The notes under the pieces are model-generated. The model saw only the letters and a list, made by a program, of their open reading frames with translations. It searched no databases and was not told where the DNA came from. From NCBI RefSeq assembly GCF_003851685.1, contig NZ_CP027727.1:5828001-5892000 (forward strand): DNA of 64,000 nt, read 5' to 3'. This document shows, in pieces, positions 1-9,495 of this stretch; position 1 is the stretch's first letter; each line of letters starts with the position of its first letter. Position numbers and translations under genes: made by a program. Source of the DNA: Pseudomonas sp. R5-89-07. Lineage in GTDB: Bacteria > Pseudomonadota > Gammaproteobacteria > Pseudomonadales > Pseudomonadaceae.

Positions 1-1468
1 GGCTGAGGTTCTGCACGGTCTGGCCCAGGGGCGCGACCTTTTGATCGACCTGGGCGATATACGCCTGGTTGGCGCGATAACTTACCCACCACAGGCCGCT
101 GACCACCACAACGGTGGCCACGGTGGCGGCCAGCACACCCCGGGCGATCCACTTGCGGCGGCGCTCGACTTTCGGGTTTACCCCCACCAATCCACGTTCG
201 GCAAAGGCCACGGCGGTGAACAGTTTTTCGATAAAGTAACTGCGCCCCGTGCCGCTCTGGCGCGCCAGGTGCTGACGGTCCAGGTTCATGCTCTGGGCCA
301 TGGCGCCGATCAGGCGGTCAATCGGGCTGCCTTCCTGGGTGCCGCTGGTGAAATACACGCCGCGCAACAGCACGCGCTCTTCGAAGGCGTTGGGTTTGAA
401 CACCCCTTCGAGGAAGCTCTGCAGGCAATCTTTCAACGCACCGAACTGCTGCGGGAAACCGTAGATCAGGTCGCGCCGCGCCGGGTCGCGTTCCTGTTGC
501 AGGCGTTCCACCAGGCGTTCGTTGAGGCGTTGTTCCAGGCCGGCGAACTCGCTTTGCAGGTGCGCCAACGGGCTGTCGCTGTGCTTGCCATCGTCCAGGG
601 CAAAGGTCATGCCCCACACCTGGGCGCGCTCTTCTTTGCTCAGGTTGTCGAAGAACTCCATGAAGCCTGGCACCAGGTCGAGCTTGGTCAGCATCAGGTA
701 GATCGGAAAGCGCACCCCCAGCTGGGTGTACAGCTCCTGGATGCGTAGGCGGATGGCAGCGGCATGGGCGGCGCGTTCGGCGTCGGTGCCGAGCAGCAGG
801 TCCGACAGGCTGATGGCGATGAAGGCGCCGTCGATCGGGCGGCGCGAGCGCTGCTTTTTCAACAGGTCGAGAAAGCCCAGCCAAGCGGCTTTATCCACCG
901 TGGAGTTGCTGTCCTGGGTGGTATAGCGCCCGGCGGTGTCGAGCAACACGGCCTGATCGGTAAACCACCAGTCGCAGTTACGCGTGCCGCCGACGCCGCG
1001 CACCGCACCGGCACCCAACTGCGCGGCCAACGGGAAGTGCAGCCCGGAGTTGACCAGCGCAGTGGTCTTGCCCGAACCCGGCGGGCCGATGATCACGTAC
1101 CACGGCAGTTCGTAGAGGTTGCGGCGCTCGTCGCCACCCAGCTTGGCCTTTTTCAGCAGCGCCAGGGCTTCGTCCATGCGCTGGCGCAGGGTGCTGAGTT
1201 CTTCGGCAGTGGCAACGCTGTTGGGGTCGGCCGGGGTTTCTGCGGCCAGGCTGCGCATGACCTCGGCGGCCTGACGGCGCGCCTGGATGATGCGGAATAC
1301 GCGGTAGGCAATCCACAGCGCGAACACCAGGATGATCAGCGCCCAGCGGCGTCCTTCGGGTGCCAGCATGTCGAGCAACGGCCCAACGAACCAGATGATC
1401 AGGCTCAGGGCGATCAACCCCAGCACGGGGATCACCCAGCGAATCATGAAACTGAAAAACGCCTTCAC
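1..1468 (-). CDS. tssM: TssM (IcmF) T6SS inner-membrane protein, N-terminal part
   Basis: Inner-membrane core of the T6SS membrane complex (TssJLM). The reading frame starts at a GTG whose first bases overlap the tssL stop, with a GGAGG-type ribosome site inside the end of tssL, and it runs off the left edge after 489 codons. Two hydrophobic segments lie at about residues 11-30 and 42-60. A cytoplasmic domain follows with a Walker A motif GPPGSGKT at 128-135, and a third membrane segment lies at about 442-462, after which the periplasmic part begins and is cut off. The Walker motif puts this in the nucleotide-binding IcmF class. In the matching P. aeruginosa H1 cluster, tagF, pppA and ppkA lie beyond tssM, so the same genes may lie left of this window (inference). 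Translational coupling to tssL is likely from the overlap. Confidence 0.95.
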   Translation of the reverse strand, partial: MKAFFSFMIRWVIPVLGLIALSLIIWFVGPLLDMLAPEGRRWALIILVFALWIAYRVFRIIQARRQAAEVMRSLAAETPADPNSVATAEELSTLRQRMDEALALLKKAKLGGDERRNLYELPWYVIIGPPGSGKTTALVNSGLHFPLAAQLGAGAVRGVGGTRNCDWWFTDQAVLLDTAGRYTTQDSNSTVDKAAWLGFLDLLKKQRSRRPIDGAFIAISLSDLLLGTDAERAAHAAAIRLRIQELYTQLGVRFPIYLMLTKLDLVPGFMEFFDNLSKEERAQVWGMTFALDDGKHSDSPLAHLQSEFAGLEQRLNERLVERLQQERDPARRDLIYGFPQQFGALKDCLQSFLEGVFKPNAFEERVLLRGVYFTSGTQEGSPIDRLIGAMAQSMNLDRQHLARQSGTGRSYFIEKLFTAVAFAERGLVGVNPKVERRRKWIARGVLAATVATVVVVSGLWWVSYRANQAYIAQVDQKVAPLGQTVQNLS

Positions 1469-2754
1469 TCGACGCCCTCCGCCAATACGGTGATTTCAAC
1501 CCGACGATTGCGGGCACGGCCTTCGGCAGTACTGTTGGTCGCCAACGGCTCGGTGTCGCTGCGGCCTTCGGCGCTGAAGCGCTCGGCCTGGCCGGTCTTG
1601 GCGGCAAGGATGTCCAGTACCGACTTGGCCCGTGCTTCGGACAGCGCCCAGTTCGACGGGAAGCGCAGCGTGGCAATCGGGCGATTGTCACTGTGGCCGG
1701 TCACCCGGACCTGGCCCTTGACCTTGCGGATGGCGTCGGCGATGCGCAGCATCAGCGGCTGGTAGTCATCGACGATGCTGGAGCTGGCGGACGCAAACAG
1801 TTCGTCACCCCGAATGGTCACGACCGAGCGGTCGACCTTGTCTTCCACCGCGACGCGGCCGGCCTTGATGTCTTCGGCCAGGAACCCGGCCAGGCGTGGC
1901 CGCTCGATGACTTTTGGCTGCGCCACCGGACGGTCGATGGCCTGCACCGGGATCTCGCCCAGTGCATGGATATTCTTGAATACCGGTTCGGCATCCGACG
2001 CCAGCTTCATGCGCAAGCCAAACAGCAACGCCAAAAGCAGCGCCAGGCCGATGGCCACGGCGATCCAAGGCGGCATGAACTGCGCCAGGCGATCGCGCGC
2101 CACGGTGACGCCGCGCCAGTGCGGCGACAGCTCGCGCTCATGCTCGCCGCGAGCGTTGCGAATCGCCGCTGCGGTGCGCTCGCGCAAGGCTTCCAGCTGG
2201 CTGCGCCCGTCGGTCATCACGCGGTAGCGCCCTTCGAAACCCAGGCACATGCACAAGTACAGCAGCTCCAGCAGGTACAGGCGTTCCCGCGGGCTTTGCA
2301 GGCAGTGGTCAAGTAACTGGAAGACCTTCTCGCCGCCCCAGGCTTCGTTGTGCACGGTGATCAGCAAGCTTTGCTTGCCCCAATCGCTGGTGCTGCCCCA
2401 CGGCGTGCTCAACACCGCTTCATCGAGGGCGGTGCACAGCGCGTAACGGGCCAGCAGCACTTCGTTGCGCGCCACACCGGCGGCTTCGGCGCGCTCTTCG
2501 AATTGGCGCAGATAGGCCAGCAACTGTGCGCGCAGGCTGGCCGGCGCCGGGTGCGCGATGGTGTTGCGCAACCGCGTCAGCAAGGCCAGCAGCGGGCCGG
2601 CGGCGCTTTCCAGCGGGTTGAGGCCCTGGCTCTTGCCGGTGAGCATCGGCGCGGCCGGCATCGACAAAGGCGCCGGCTCCGCACGCGCAGGTTCCGGCGC
2701 ACGGCCGCCGGGGCGCGGCATGAACTGAGTGCGGTCATCATCATTGGGGTGCAT
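1465..2754 (-). CDS. tssL: TssL (DotU/IcmH) with C-terminal OmpA-like peptidoglycan-binding domain
   Basis: T6SS inner-membrane component of 429 residues. After a proline/alanine-rich start (1-60), the DotU domain occupies about 45-215 and includes the conserved region around 'ALDEAVLSTPWG'. A single membrane helix rich in A/L/I lies at about 229-247. The C-terminal 290-425 is an OmpA-type domain ('VTGHSDNRPI', 'LSEARAKSV', 'EGRARNRRVEI') expected to bind peptidoglycan in the periplasm. This is the extended TssL form; simpler versions lack the OmpA part and rely on TagL-like partners. The start ATG has a GAGG ribosome site spanning the tssK stop, 6 nt away, and the 3' end overlaps the tssM start. 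Confidence 0.96.
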   Translation of the reverse strand: MHPNDDDRTQFMPRPGGRAPEPARAEPAPLSMPAAPMLTGKSQGLNPLESAAGPLLALLTRLRNTIAHPAPASLRAQLLAYLRQFEERAEAAGVARNEVLLARYALCTALDEAVLSTPWGSTSDWGKQSLLITVHNEAWGGEKVFQLLDHCLQSPRERLYLLELLYLCMCLGFEGRYRVMTDGRSQLEALRERTAAAIRNARGEHERELSPHWRGVTVARDRLAQFMPPWIAVAIGLALLLALLFGLRMKLASDAEPVFKNIHALGEIPVQAIDRPVAQPKVIERPRLAGFLAEDIKAGRVAVEDKVDRSVVTIRGDELFASASSSIVDDYQPLMLRIADAIRKVKGQVRVTGHSDNRPIATLRFPSNWALSEARAKSVLDILAAKTGQAERFSAEGRSDTEPLATNSTAEGRARNRRVEITVLAEGVE

Positions 2755-2760
2755 CGCGGA

Positions 2761-4095
2761 TTATCCTCGGATCGCCCAGAAGGCCAGGTTCAAGCCCGGG
2801 AACTGCCCGGCGATGTGAAAGGCGAAACCGCCGGAATTGCTCAGCTGCTGCCAGTGCTCGCTGCCCCGGTCCAGCTCGTAATAGGTGCTGCCGGCGTGGT
2901 ACGGCAGTTGGCGTGGCGCCACCGGCAACGGCAGCAGGCCGATGCCCGGCAGCTGCAGGTTGACCATGTCGCGGATGTGCTCCACCGAACCGACCTTGCT
3001 CTGCTGGCCGAAGCGTGCGCGCAGGGTTTCGCCAGGCACATCGGCACGCACCACGAGAATGAAGCTGGCGTTATCGAGCAGGGTTTTGTCGGCCAGCATC
3101 GCCACGTGGATGCCGTAGGCCTTCTCCACAATCGGAATCGGCGTGGCCTTGCTGTCGATCAACATCGACAGCGCTTCGCGCAGCGCCGCCATCACCGGGG
3201 CGAAGCTCAGGGCCAGGTCGTCGTGCTGGTACTGCGGGTATTCCTGGGGGCGCCGGCCGGAGGTGGAAAAAGTCGAAAACTCACCGGCAAGGCTGACCAG
3301 CTCGCTGAAGAAGCGCTCCGGGTGCAGCGGGCTCAACTGGCTGAAATGCTGGATCAGCGGCTGCGCGCGGTTGACCAGTTGCAGCAGCATGAAGTCGGCG
3401 ATTTCCGACGCGCCACCGGCACCCGACGCCACCACACGCCCGGCCAGGGCTTCGCCACGCTGGTGCAGCAGGCCGAGCAGTTCGCTACGGAATGCGCTCA
3501 GCGGTTTGCTCGCAGCCACGTCCAGCACCGGAGGGATGTAGCTGTCATCGAGCACGAGGGCGCGGTCGGCACGTTTTTCCTTGATGCGCACCAGGCCAAT
3601 GGCGGCGTAGTCGCTGATGCCATCCTGGGCGGTCAGCAAACGCAACGCCCGTGAGCCCACCGCCACCGGGGCGCGGTTTTCGAAGGGCGCGTTGTCGTCA
3701 CGCACTTCACGCACCTGGCTGACGTAGCGCGCCGCTTCCAGGGCTTCGCCTGCCTCCACGGTGTCACGCGCGCCTGCTCGCTTGAGCGGCAGGGCCAGGT
3801 AGACCAGGCCATCGCGCAGGTTGTCGTCGATATTCAGCGGGCTCGGTGCCAGGTCGTCGTGAGGGATATTGAACGGCGTGCCGTCTGGCAACAGGCCCCG
3901 CGCCGACACGATTGCCAGCTTGCCCTGGGCGAGCAGGCCCTGGTCGATCAGCAGCTCGGAGAACCCCCAGGCGCCCGCGGACAAAGGCCGGCTGCGGGCG
4001 TCGATCAGGTTTTCCAGGTAACGGTCATGCTGCTGGAAGTGCTGCGTTCCGATGAACATGCCTTCCGACCAGACCACGCGATTGTTCCAGGACAT
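2761..4095 (-). CDS. tssK: TssK T6SS baseplate protein
   Basis: Cytoplasmic baseplate adaptor of 444 residues, the usual family length. It begins MSWNNRVVWSEGMFIGTQHF, and the 'W.EGMF..QHFQQ.DR' start is the family signature. TssK trimers link the TssEFG wedge to the TssLM membrane complex. The ATG at 4095 has a CGGAG site 6-10 bases upstream. It lies 18 nt after tssJ and 6 nt before tssL, so it belongs to the tagH-tssJ-tssK-tssL-tssM transcription unit. Confidence 0.97.
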   Translation of the reverse strand: MSWNNRVVWSEGMFIGTQHFQQHDRYLENLIDARSRPLSAGAWGFSELLIDQGLLAQGKLAIVSARGLLPDGTPFNIPHDDLAPSPLNIDDNLRDGLVYLALPLKRAGARDTVEAGEALEAARYVSQVREVRDDNAPFENRAPVAVGSRALRLLTAQDGISDYAAIGLVRIKEKRADRALVLDDSYIPPVLDVAASKPLSAFRSELLGLLHQRGEALAGRVVASGAGGASEIADFMLLQLVNRAQPLIQHFSQLSPLHPERFFSELVSLAGEFSTFSTSGRRPQEYPQYQHDDLALSFAPVMAALREALSMLIDSKATPIPIVEKAYGIHVAMLADKTLLDNASFILVVRADVPGETLRARFGQQSKVGSVEHIRDMVNLQLPGIGLLPLPVAPRQLPYHAGSTYYELDRGSEHWQQLSNSGGFAFHIAGQFPGLNLAFWAIRG

Positions 4096-4113
4096 GGGGG
4101 CTCCGATTGCTTG

Positions 4114-4623
4114 TTATTGGGCTGGGCTGGAGGGAGTGGCCACGACGTCTGCGCGCACGGCGCGCACATCGAGGCTGATCTGATATTCGGTGTATTGGCG
4201 AGGCGGCACGTCGATGACCGTGCGCCATTGCGCCCGGTCCAGCTCGCGATAACCCACCAGCAGGCCGATCTGGCGCGTGGACGGGTCGAGATCGCGCTGG
4301 ATGCTCAATTGCTGGCCGGGCTGGATCACCACTTCGTCCTGGTCGAGCAGGTCCAGGCCAAGGGTGGATTGCGCCCGATCCGCCAGGGCGAAGTAATCGG
4401 AGCGCGCGAACGTGGCGGCGTTTTTCAGCTCGAAAATGCGCACCCGTACCGGGGCGGCCTGGCCACTGGCGCCGGGGTTGAGCCCGGCAATCGCATGAAA
4501 ATGCAACTCGACGGCGGCCGTATCCGCTTCAGCCTCGGCGGCGGCTTCGGGTTTGACCGCGTCTTTGGCACACGCCGTCAGCAGCAGCGCGGTGGCGGCT
4601 GCGAGTAAAAACCTGGGAATCAT
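4114..4623 (-). CDS. tssJ: TssJ outer-membrane lipoprotein of T6SS
   Basis: 169-residue lipoprotein. The N-terminus MIPRFLLAAATALLLTACAK has a short charged start, a hydrophobic core and an LTAC lipobox with the acylated cysteine at 18. The mature part begins with an alanine/glutamate-rich tether and continues as the TssJ beta-sandwich, which contacts the C-terminal domain of TssM. Length fits the family. The ribosome site GAGGA sits upstream of the ATG. It is preceded by tagH with a 56-nt gap that contains a small GC hairpin near 4670-4690. Confidence 0.94.
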   Translation of the reverse strand: MIPRFLLAAATALLLTACAKDAVKPEAAAEAEADTAAVELHFHAIAGLNPGASGQAAPVRVRIFELKNAATFARSDYFALADRAQSTLGLDLLDQDEVVIQPGQQLSIQRDLDPSTRQIGLLVGYRELDRAQWRTVIDVPPRQYTEYQISLDVRAVRADVVATPSSPAQ

Positions 4624-4679
4624 CCTGCGTCCTCAATGACGTGTTTAGCTATCCGTTTTGTCCATCACTGCGACGCGCT

Positions 4680-6008
4680 TCAGCGTCGCTGTCGTGCGCT
4701 GTGCTCTTCGTAGGCCCGGCTGAACTCGCGGCCGAACAGGTCCTGGAAATCGTCCTGGGCCTCGCGGGAAATATTGTTGTAAAGCTCGGTGAATTGCTGC
4801 CAGTACTGGGCCTGGCGCGAGCCGTTGAAAATACTCGAGAGGCCACCGGGCTTGCCCATGCGTTCCTCCAACTGCGCCGGTTCAAAGCGCAGCAGCAAAT
4901 GCTTGATCGCCGCTTCCACACCGGCCATCACCGCCAATTGGTGAGCGCGCAGGTCGTCGAAACTGTCACGTACCGCGACGTCAGGCGCCATAAACGCCTG
5001 GTTGCCGTGACGCAGCAGCAGCAGTAACGCTTCGTCGGCATTCGGGGCAAATTTCAACGGATTGTTTTCGGCGGGGCGGATCATGGTCTGCTGCATGCGG
5101 AATTCGCCCTTGAGGCTGGCCCGGGCACGCAACACATCGATCAGGCCCTCCACCATCAGCCGGTAGCTGCGGCCAATGCTTTCCATCTGGGCGCAGGCAT
5201 CGGCCTTGTCCTGGCGTAACAGATCAAGGCCGGCACCGCGCAGGAAGGCTTGCAGCAGGTCGGGTTGTTGCTGGGCATCGCCGACAGGGAGCGCAACGGG
5301 CTCGACCACAGGCGGCGGTGCAATAACCGGGGCGGCGGGTGGCGCAGCATTGACCACCGGCGCAGGCGCGTCGCCCAACAGGTCCCAGTCTTCGGGAATC
5401 ACCGAGCCTTGCACCACCGGTGTTGCTGCGACCGGCACGGCAACCGGCGCCGGCGGACGGAAGTCGTGTTGTTCGGACGGCACATGGTCCGCCACGGTCG
5501 GCGGAGGCACGGCAGTGGGGCTGAGGAAGTCGAACAGGTCCGGCAGGGTCTCCATCGACGAGGCGCTCTGGAATTGCGGCGCGATCATCGGCGTGGGCGC
5601 GGGCGTGTTCGCCACGGCGCCCATCAGCGCCTCGAAACTGTTCGGCGAATCACCGGCAAACGGCTGGCTGTCGACGGCCTGCACGTTGAAGTCGATGCGC
5701 GCCTGGATTTCGTAATCGCCGATGCGAATCAGCTCGCCATTCTGCAGAGGCTCGCTGTTTCCCCGGCGCAAACGGATGCCGGCGTTAACCAGCTCCACGC
5801 CGTTGGTACTGTTATCGGTTAAGTAATAACGGCCGTCTTTGTATTGAATAACGCAATGTTGAGAGGAGACGAGACGCTCGGGGTCGGGCAATACCCAGTC
5901 GTTTTCCGAACTGCGGCCGATCGCCATCGAGCCCTGGTTCATGGACTTTTCGGAGCACTGCCCAGGGGTAATCTTGTGGTAACTAGTGATAGTCAAACAC
6001 AGCGACAT
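4680..6008 (-). CDS. tagH: TagH/Fha1, FHA-domain T6SS regulatory scaffold
   Basis: 442 residues when started at the ATG at 6008, which has a strong AGGAGG site; the frame is open 13 codons further but without a good site. An FHA domain at about 10-100 shows the phosphothreonine-binding pattern: G31-R32-S33, S49-Q50-H51 and D65-N-S-T-N-G70. A proline/alanine/valine-rich linker (about 120-245) follows, then the conserved C-terminal domain of T6SS FHA proteins with ENNPLKF and AYEEHSARQRR. In P. aeruginosa, Fha1 phosphorylation by PpkA and dephosphorylation by PppA switch H1-T6SS on and off. Such control is inferred here, since the kinase and phosphatase genes would lie outside the window. First gene of the leftward operon. 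Confidence 0.94.
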   Translation of the reverse strand: MSLCLTITSYHKITPGQCSEKSMNQGSMAIGRSSENDWVLPDPERLVSSQHCVIQYKDGRYYLTDNSTNGVELVNAGIRLRRGNSEPLQNGELIRIGDYEIQARIDFNVQAVDSQPFAGDSPNSFEALMGAVANTPAPTPMIAPQFQSASSMETLPDLFDFLSPTAVPPPTVADHVPSEQHDFRPPAPVAVPVAATPVVQGSVIPEDWDLLGDAPAPVVNAAPPAAPVIAPPPVVEPVALPVGDAQQQPDLLQAFLRGAGLDLLRQDKADACAQMESIGRSYRLMVEGLIDVLRARASLKGEFRMQQTMIRPAENNPLKFAPNADEALLLLLRHGNQAFMAPDVAVRDSFDDLRAHQLAVMAGVEAAIKHLLLRFEPAQLEERMGKPGGLSSIFNGSRQAQYWQQFTELYNNISREAQDDFQDLFGREFSRAYEEHSARQRR

Positions 6009-6401
6009 CTTGCCTCCTTGCTGATACATCGCGCGCGGCCGATCCAAGGGCTACGCTTGCCCAGGTATCTGCGCCAGGTCGTGGAAACGACCGTCTGAAT
6101 CTGTATTTGCCAGCATGATCGCTGATCTTATCCGGCTTGCATGACAAAAATCCTCTACGACGGGCACCGTTCGACCCACCAGTCGCGCAGGTTGTTAAAC
6201 ACCGCACATCTGTCACAGAGGGCGAATAGCTTACCTTGACAAGGCATAAGTACTACACCAAAAATGCACAACTTCTTGAACATCAGTGATGTCACAGTAG
6301 TGGCACTCTGCAAGTATGACCAAGAAAACATGCAAAGTTCACAGCGCAACTAATGCATGCATTGCCCGGCATCTAACGGGCTGATAGGGAGATCGAATTC
6401 A
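6009..6401. promoter_or_regulatory. Divergent tagH/tssA intergenic control region
   Basis: About 390 bp between the two divergent T6SS operons, AT-richer than its flanks. It must contain both promoters. A TTGACA hexamer lies at 6236-6241 but no convincing -10 follows at 16-18 bp. A perfect 13-bp palindrome ACATCAGTGATGT lies at 6280-6292, and the octamer TGTCACAG occurs twice on the plus strand (6211-6218 and 6290-6297). These are candidate regulator sites only. No gene is seen here. Confidence 0.5.
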
Positions 6402-7421
6402 GTGGATGTGCCGTTGCTGCTCACCGCCGTGTCCGCGTCGTCGCCTTGTGGCGAAGACATGGAATATGACGCGCAATTTCTGCAATTGGAACGTGATGCC
6501 AAGGGCCAGCCCGAACGCAGCATGGGCGACTCGATCCTGCCCGCCGAGCCGCCGGAATGGCGCAGCATCCAGCAGCAGAGCCTGGACTTGCTCCAGCGCA
6601 GCAAAGACCTGCGCATCACCCATTTCCTGCTGCAAAGCTCGCTTGCCCTGCAAGGCGTGGCCGGGCTGGCCGAAACCCTGACACTGATCGACGCGTTACT
6701 GCGCCAGTACTGGGCCGATCTGCACCCGCGCCTGGATGCCGACGACGACAACGACCCCACTGTGCGTATCAACGCGCTGTCCGGCTTGACCAGCGACACG
6801 ACGATTCGCCTGCTGCGCGAAAGCATCCTCACGCGCTCGCGCACCTTCGGCCCCGTGAGCCTGCGCGCCGCATTGAACGCCAGCGGCCTGCTGAGTTTCC
6901 CCGATGAACAACTGGGCGCGCAGCAACTCAACGCGGCGTTCCTCGACAGCGACCCGCAACAGCTGCAAGCCACCCGTGACGCCTTGAGCGCCGCGCGCGC
7001 CGCCTGCGAAGCCATCGAACAACAGGTCAACGAGCAGGTCGGTTCCGCCCAGGGCGTGGACCTCGGCGCGTTGAAACAGCCGCTCAAACAGGCCCTGCAA
7101 CTGCTCAATCAAGCCGTACCCGGCAGCGACAGCAGCAGCGAACCCGAGGCTGTCAGTGAAGACAGTGCCCCCTCGGTGGATTACGCCGCCGCGTCCGCAG
7201 CACCGCGCCCCGTCGGCGATATCGCGAGCCGCGATGACGTGCTGCGCAGCCTCGACAAAATCCTTGCGTATTACACCCGGCACGAGCCGTCGAGCCCGTT
7301 GCCGGTGCTGTTGAACCGCGCGAAGCATCTGGTGCACGCCGACTTCGCGGCCATCGTGCGCAATCTGATTCCCGACGGCATGTCCCAATTTGAAAACCTG
7401 CGCGGCCCAGACAGCGAGTAA
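6402..7421 (+). CDS. tssA: TssA (ImpA) T6SS baseplate/sheath cap protein
   Basis: 339 residues from the GTG at 6402, chosen because a GGGAGA ribosome site lies about 9 nt upstream and the product then starts VDVPLLLTAVSASSPCGEDMEYD, the ImpA_N start. The ATG at 6357 in the same frame has no ribosome site. The ImpA N-terminal domain covers about 5-125. A variable middle with an acidic, serine-rich stretch (about 232-262) follows, and the C-terminal 265-335 ends in 'DGMSQFENLRGPDSE'. The short length matches the TssA1 class of H1-type systems. TssA coordinates baseplate assembly and sheath growth. First gene of the rightward operon. Confidence 0.93.
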   Translation: MDVPLLLTAVSASSPCGEDMEYDAQFLQLERDAKGQPERSMGDSILPAEPPEWRSIQQQSLDLLQRSKDLRITHFLLQSSLALQGVAGLAETLTLIDALLRQYWADLHPRLDADDDNDPTVRINALSGLTSDTTIRLLRESILTRSRTFGPVSLRAALNASGLLSFPDEQLGAQQLNAAFLDSDPQQLQATRDALSAARAACEAIEQQVNEQVGSAQGVDLGALKQPLKQALQLLNQAVPGSDSSSEPEAVSEDSAPSVDYAAASAAPRPVGDIASRDDVLRSLDKILAYYTRHEPSSPLPVLLNRAKHLVHADFAAIVRNLIPDGMSQFENLRGPDSE

Positions 7422-7475
7422 GCCGCCGGACCGTGCAGTAACAACACCGTCGCTCAAGCGACCAGGAGCAGCAAC

Positions 7476-7982
7476 GTGGCGAAGCAAAGTTCTCAGAAAT
7501 TCATCGCGCGCAACCGTGCGCCTCGAGTGCAGATCGAGTACGACGTCGAGCTCTACGGCGCCGAGAAAAAGGTCCAGCTGCCCTTCGTCATGGGCGTGAT
7601 GGCCGACCTCGCCGGCAAGCCTGCCGAGCCGCTGGCACCCGTGGCCGACCGCAAGTTCCTTGAAGTGGACGTCGACAACTTCGACTCCCGCCTCAAGGCC
7701 ATGCAGCCACGCGTGGCGTTCCACGTACCCAATGAGCTGACAGGCGAAGGCAACCTGAGCCTGGACATCACCTTCGAAAGCATGGACGACTTCAGCCCGG
7801 CCGCCGTGGCGCGCAAGGTCGATTCGTTGAACCAGTTGCTCGAAGCCCGCACCCAGCTGGCCAACCTGCTGACCTACATGGACGGCAAGACCGGCGCTGA
7901 AGAAATCATCATGAAGGCGATCAAGGACCCGGCACTGCTCCAGGCACTTGCCAGTGCGCCTAAGCCTGCAGGGGACCAGTAA
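7476..7982 (+). CDS. tssB: TssB (VipA) small contractile sheath protein
   Basis: 168 residues starting at a GTG with an AGGAG site 8 nt upstream. It begins MAKQSSQKFIARNRAPRVQIEYDVELYG, typical of the family, with the 'LPFVMGVMADLAG' segment at about 40 and 'FLEVDVDNFD' at about 66-75. It pairs with TssC to form the contractile tail sheath in the cytoplasm. It ends 2 nt before the tssC start, so the two are co-translated in the ratio the sheath needs. Confidence 0.97.
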   Translation: MAKQSSQKFIARNRAPRVQIEYDVELYGAEKKVQLPFVMGVMADLAGKPAEPLAPVADRKFLEVDVDNFDSRLKAMQPRVAFHVPNELTGEGNLSLDITFESMDDFSPAAVARKVDSLNQLLEARTQLANLLTYMDGKTGAEEIIMKAIKDPALLQALASAPKPAGDQ

Positions 7983-7984
7983 TC

Positions 7985-9481
7985 ATGACTGACAATACCG
8001 CCCGCGAAGGCAGCCAGATCCTGGGTGCCACCGAAGAAGCCAGCGAGTTTGCCAACCTGCTGCTGCAGGAATTCAAACCCAAGACCGAGCGCGCCCGCGA
8101 AGCCGTGGAAACCGCGGTGCGCACCCTGGCCGAACAGGCCCTGGCGCAAACCGACCTGGTGTCCAACGACGCGATCAAGTCGATCGAATCGATCATCGCC
8201 GCCATCGACGCCAAGCTCACCGCCCAGGTCAACCAGATCATCCACCACCCGGATTTCCAGCAGCTGGAAAGCGCCTGGCGTGGCCTGCACTACCTGGTCA
8301 ACAACACCGAGAGCGATGAGCAGCTGAAGATTCGCGTGCTCAACATCTCCAAGCCGGACCTGCACAAGACCTTGAAGAAATTCAAGGGCACAGCGTGGGA
8401 CCAGAGCCCGATCTTCAAGAAGATGTACGAAGAAGAATACGGCCAGTTCGGCGGCGAACCCTACGGCTGCCTGGTGGGCGACTACTACTTCGACCAGTCG
8501 CCTCCCGATGTGGAACTGCTGGGCGAGCTGTCGAAAGTCTGTGCCGCCATGCACTCTCCATTCATCGCAGCCGCGTCGCCGACCGTGATGGGCATGGGCT
8601 CGTGGCAGGAACTGTCGAACCCGCGCGACCTGACCAAGATCTTCACCACTCCGGAATACGCCGGCTGGCGCTCGCTGCGTGAATCGGAAGACTCGCGCTA
8701 CATCGGCCTGACCATGCCGCGCTTCCTGGCGCGCCTGCCATACGGCGCCAAGACCGACCCGGTGGAGGCCTTCGCCTTCGAAGAAAACACCGACGGCGCA
8801 GACAGCTCCAAGTACACCTGGGCCAACGCCGCCTACGCGATGGCGGTGAACATCAACCGTTCGTTCAAGCACTACGGCTGGTGCTCGCGCATCCGTGGCA
8901 TCGAGTCCGGCGGCGAAGTGGAAAACCTGCCGGCCCACACGTTCCCTACCGATGACGGTGGCGTGGACATGAAGTGCCCGACCGAAATCGCCATCAGCGA
9001 CCGCCGTGAAGCGGAACTGGCGAAGAACGGTTTCATGCCGCTGCTGCACAAGAAAAACACCGACTTCGCCGCGTTCATCGGCGCCCAGTCGCTGCAGAAA
9101 CCGGCCGAATACGACGACCCCGACGCCACCGCCAACGCCAACCTGGCCGCGCGCCTGCCGTACCTGTTCGCCACTTGCCGTTTCGCGCACTACTTGAAGT
9201 GCATCGTGCGCGACAAGATCGGTTCCTTCAAAGAGAAGGACGAGATGCAGCGCTGGTTGCAGGACTGGATCCTCAACTACGTCGACGGTGATCCGGCGCA
9301 CTCCACCGAAACCACCAAGGCCCAGCACCCACTGGCAGCCGCTGAAGTGATCGTGGAAGAAGTGGAAGGCAACCCGGGTTACTACAACTCCAAGTTCTAC
9401 CTGCGCCCGCACTACCAGCTCGAAGGGCTGACGGTGTCGCTGCGCCTGGTGTCGAAGCTGCCGTCTGCAAAAAGCGCTTAA
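7985..9481 (+). CDS. tssC: TssC (VipB) large contractile sheath protein
   Basis: 498 residues, normal family length. Recognisable stretches are 'HPDFQQLESAWRGLHYLVNNTE' (about 85-106), 'YGQFGGEPYGCLVGDYYFD' (about 150-168) and the C-terminal 'PGYYNSKFYLRPHYQLEGLTVSLRLVSKLPS'. It forms the outer sheath with TssB, and contracted sheaths are recycled by ClpV. It follows tssB directly and is separated from hcp by a REP pair. Confidence 0.98.
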   Translation: MTDNTAREGSQILGATEEASEFANLLLQEFKPKTERAREAVETAVRTLAEQALAQTDLVSNDAIKSIESIIAAIDAKLTAQVNQIIHHPDFQQLESAWRGLHYLVNNTESDEQLKIRVLNISKPDLHKTLKKFKGTAWDQSPIFKKMYEEEYGQFGGEPYGCLVGDYYFDQSPPDVELLGELSKVCAAMHSPFIAAASPTVMGMGSWQELSNPRDLTKIFTTPEYAGWRSLRESEDSRYIGLTMPRFLARLPYGAKTDPVEAFAFEENTDGADSSKYTWANAAYAMAVNINRSFKHYGWCSRIRGIESGGEVENLPAHTFPTDDGGVDMKCPTEIAISDRREAELAKNGFMPLLHKKNTDFAAFIGAQSLQKPAEYDDPDATANANLAARLPYLFATCRFAHYLKCIVRDKIGSFKEKDEMQRWLQDWILNYVDGDPAHSTETTKAQHPLAAAEVIVEEVEGNPGYYNSKFYLRPHYQLEGLTVSLRLVSKLPSAKSA

Positions 9482-9495
9482 GTAACTCGCTCTTC

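Noticed and set aside
41..748. Plus-strand frame over tssM
   Set aside because: Antisense to tssM, which has a Walker A motif and membrane segments in the correct frame.
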